Shown here in pieces: positions 63,457-64,000 of a stretch of 64,000 nt of DNA (position 1 is the first letter of the stretch; every line of letters starts with the position of its first letter). The notes beneath the pieces are model-generated. The model had not been told where the DNA came from, ran no database searches, and was given only the letters and a program-made list of their open reading frames with translations. Source of the DNA: JABLTI01 sp035528035 (GTDB lineage: Archaea; Asgardarchaeota; Heimdallarchaeia; JABLTI01); NCBI GenBank assembly GCA_035528035.1, contig DATKZI010000013.1, positions 62,001-126,000 on the forward strand. Reading direction: 5' to 3'. The position numbers and the translations under genes were made by a program.

Positions 63457-64000
63457 TTGGGTAGTGTTACAATATCCCTTAGTAAAATTGGATTACTTAA
63501 AAAAACAAAAATCATATGTATAATGATTATCGGGCTATTTGCTATTGGAAATATTCAGGCAATTAGTTTTCGTGTAGACTCCTCATATAGTGAAAGTCAA
63601 ATCAATGATTTAGGAATTGATACATTAAATCTCATTCCTACAGCCATTTCTGATAATTTGATTAATTATTCAAGAATAATGACTTGGGGAGGAGGTAGTT
63701 ATCAAGAAACAATCGATATGGATATTGAAGGTAATTTTGCTTTTGTGGCTCGACAAGATTTATTGATCTTTAATATCACAAACCCTTTAGATCCTTATTT
63801 ATTAACCAAATTTGAATGTCAATGGGGATCAATTGTCAAAGTATTCGTCCAGGATGGAATTGCTTGTTTAATATGTAATAAAATTGGTATAATTATGGTC
63901 GATGTGAGTGACCCAACAAATCCAACGGAATTAGGTAAATGTGGTTATTTTGATGGAGAAACAAGAACTTATGACGATGATAAAGCTGAATATATTCGTA
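63457..64000 (+). CDS. Second LVIVD-repeat secreted protein (truncated at the right edge)
   Basis: An open reading frame from TTG 63457 running off the window at 181 codons. It starts with a basic segment and hydrophobic signal (LLKKTKIICIMIIGLFAIG), then a lumenal body with LVIVD-type repeats: EGNFAFVARQDLLIFNITNP and GIIMVDVSDPTNPTELGK. It is related in layout to the 832-residue protein at 44.2-46.7 kb and would also be exported. A start at the internal ATG 63523 would lose part of the signal and is less likely. Confidence 0.8.
   Translation, partial: MGSVTISLSKIGLLKKTKIICIMIIGLFAIGNIQAISFRVDSSYSESQINDLGIDTLNLIPTAISDNLINYSRIMTWGGGSYQETIDMDIEGNFAFVARQDLLIFNITNPLDPYLLTKFECQWGSIVKVFVQDGIACLICNKIGIIMVDVSDPTNPTELGKCGYFDGETRTYDDDKAEYIR

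Noticed and set aside
1..64000. tRNA, rRNA, CRISPR array or intact insertion sequence
   Set aside because: No T-loop consensus, rRNA core, regular repeat-spacer array or transposase was found by eye; weak tRNAs could still be missed.

Overview
The window looks like a stretch of chromosome from an Asgard archaeon, possibly a Heimdallarchaeia-type lineage. The main reason is the truncated gene at the left edge, which encodes an actin so close to eukaryotic actin that whole motifs match. Supporting evidence includes archaeal information-processing genes (Orc1/Cdc6, GINS, MCM, Hel308, thermosome, eS8, SRP19, Gar1), a Rab-like small GTPase, a Zn-cluster protein with RING-like spacing, TATA-box promoters with several leaderless starts, and T-tract terminators. 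The DNA is AT-rich and many genes use TTG or GTG starts. The lineage below Asgard level is inference. No tRNA, rRNA, CRISPR array or intact insertion sequence was seen.

Layout. 1-2.5 kb: actin (minus strand) diverges from a small winged-helix regulator, a Nudix hydrolase and a frameshifted GNAT acetyltransferase. 2.6-8.2 kb: a KamA-family radical SAM enzyme, a candidate structured RNA, a 46-residue signal-peptide-like mini-protein, an unknown HTH-like protein, a run of three hairpins and a DUF917 protein. 8.2-17.1 kb: Hsp20 with an operator-like repeat, a membrane protein with RING-like zinc fingers, an Obg/DRG GTPase with a TGS domain, a giant FtsX-type permease with its double ABC ATPase, and the remains of an MFS transporter. 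17.2-19.5 kb: a 2-hydroxyacid dehydrogenase and ribosomal protein eS8 with a long Lys/Thr/Pro tail.

19.7-26.7 kb is the replication block: two origin-recognition-box-like repeats lie just upstream of orc1/cdc6, followed on the same strand by a GINS subunit, MCM and the Hel308 helicase. 26.8-39 kb: a GT-C type glycosyltransferase, PurB, a class II histone-deacetylase-like enzyme, an HD hydrolase, a possible gelsolin-like protein next to a Rab-like GTPase, a TrmB-type regulator, another candidate structured RNA, a coiled-coil protein, a CitG-like protein, the thermosome and a RimI/Ard1-like acetyltransferase.

39.3-64 kb: two tandem site-2 proteases with double zinc ribbons, several membrane proteins, a secreted LVIVD-repeat propeller, a ferredoxin-nitroreductase fusion, orphan genes, an EamA transporter, Gar1 and SRP19, HypA, DegV, UppP, a Ca2+/cation antiporter, PurC, a DUF438-hemerythrin-PAS protein, a HypE/PurM-like protein, an inositol-phosphatase-like protein, and the start of a second LVIVD-repeat protein that runs off the right edge. 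The strongest items are the actin with its palindromic leaderless promoter, the putative origin beside the replication genes, and the candidate structured RNAs and mini-protein, which are the least explained.
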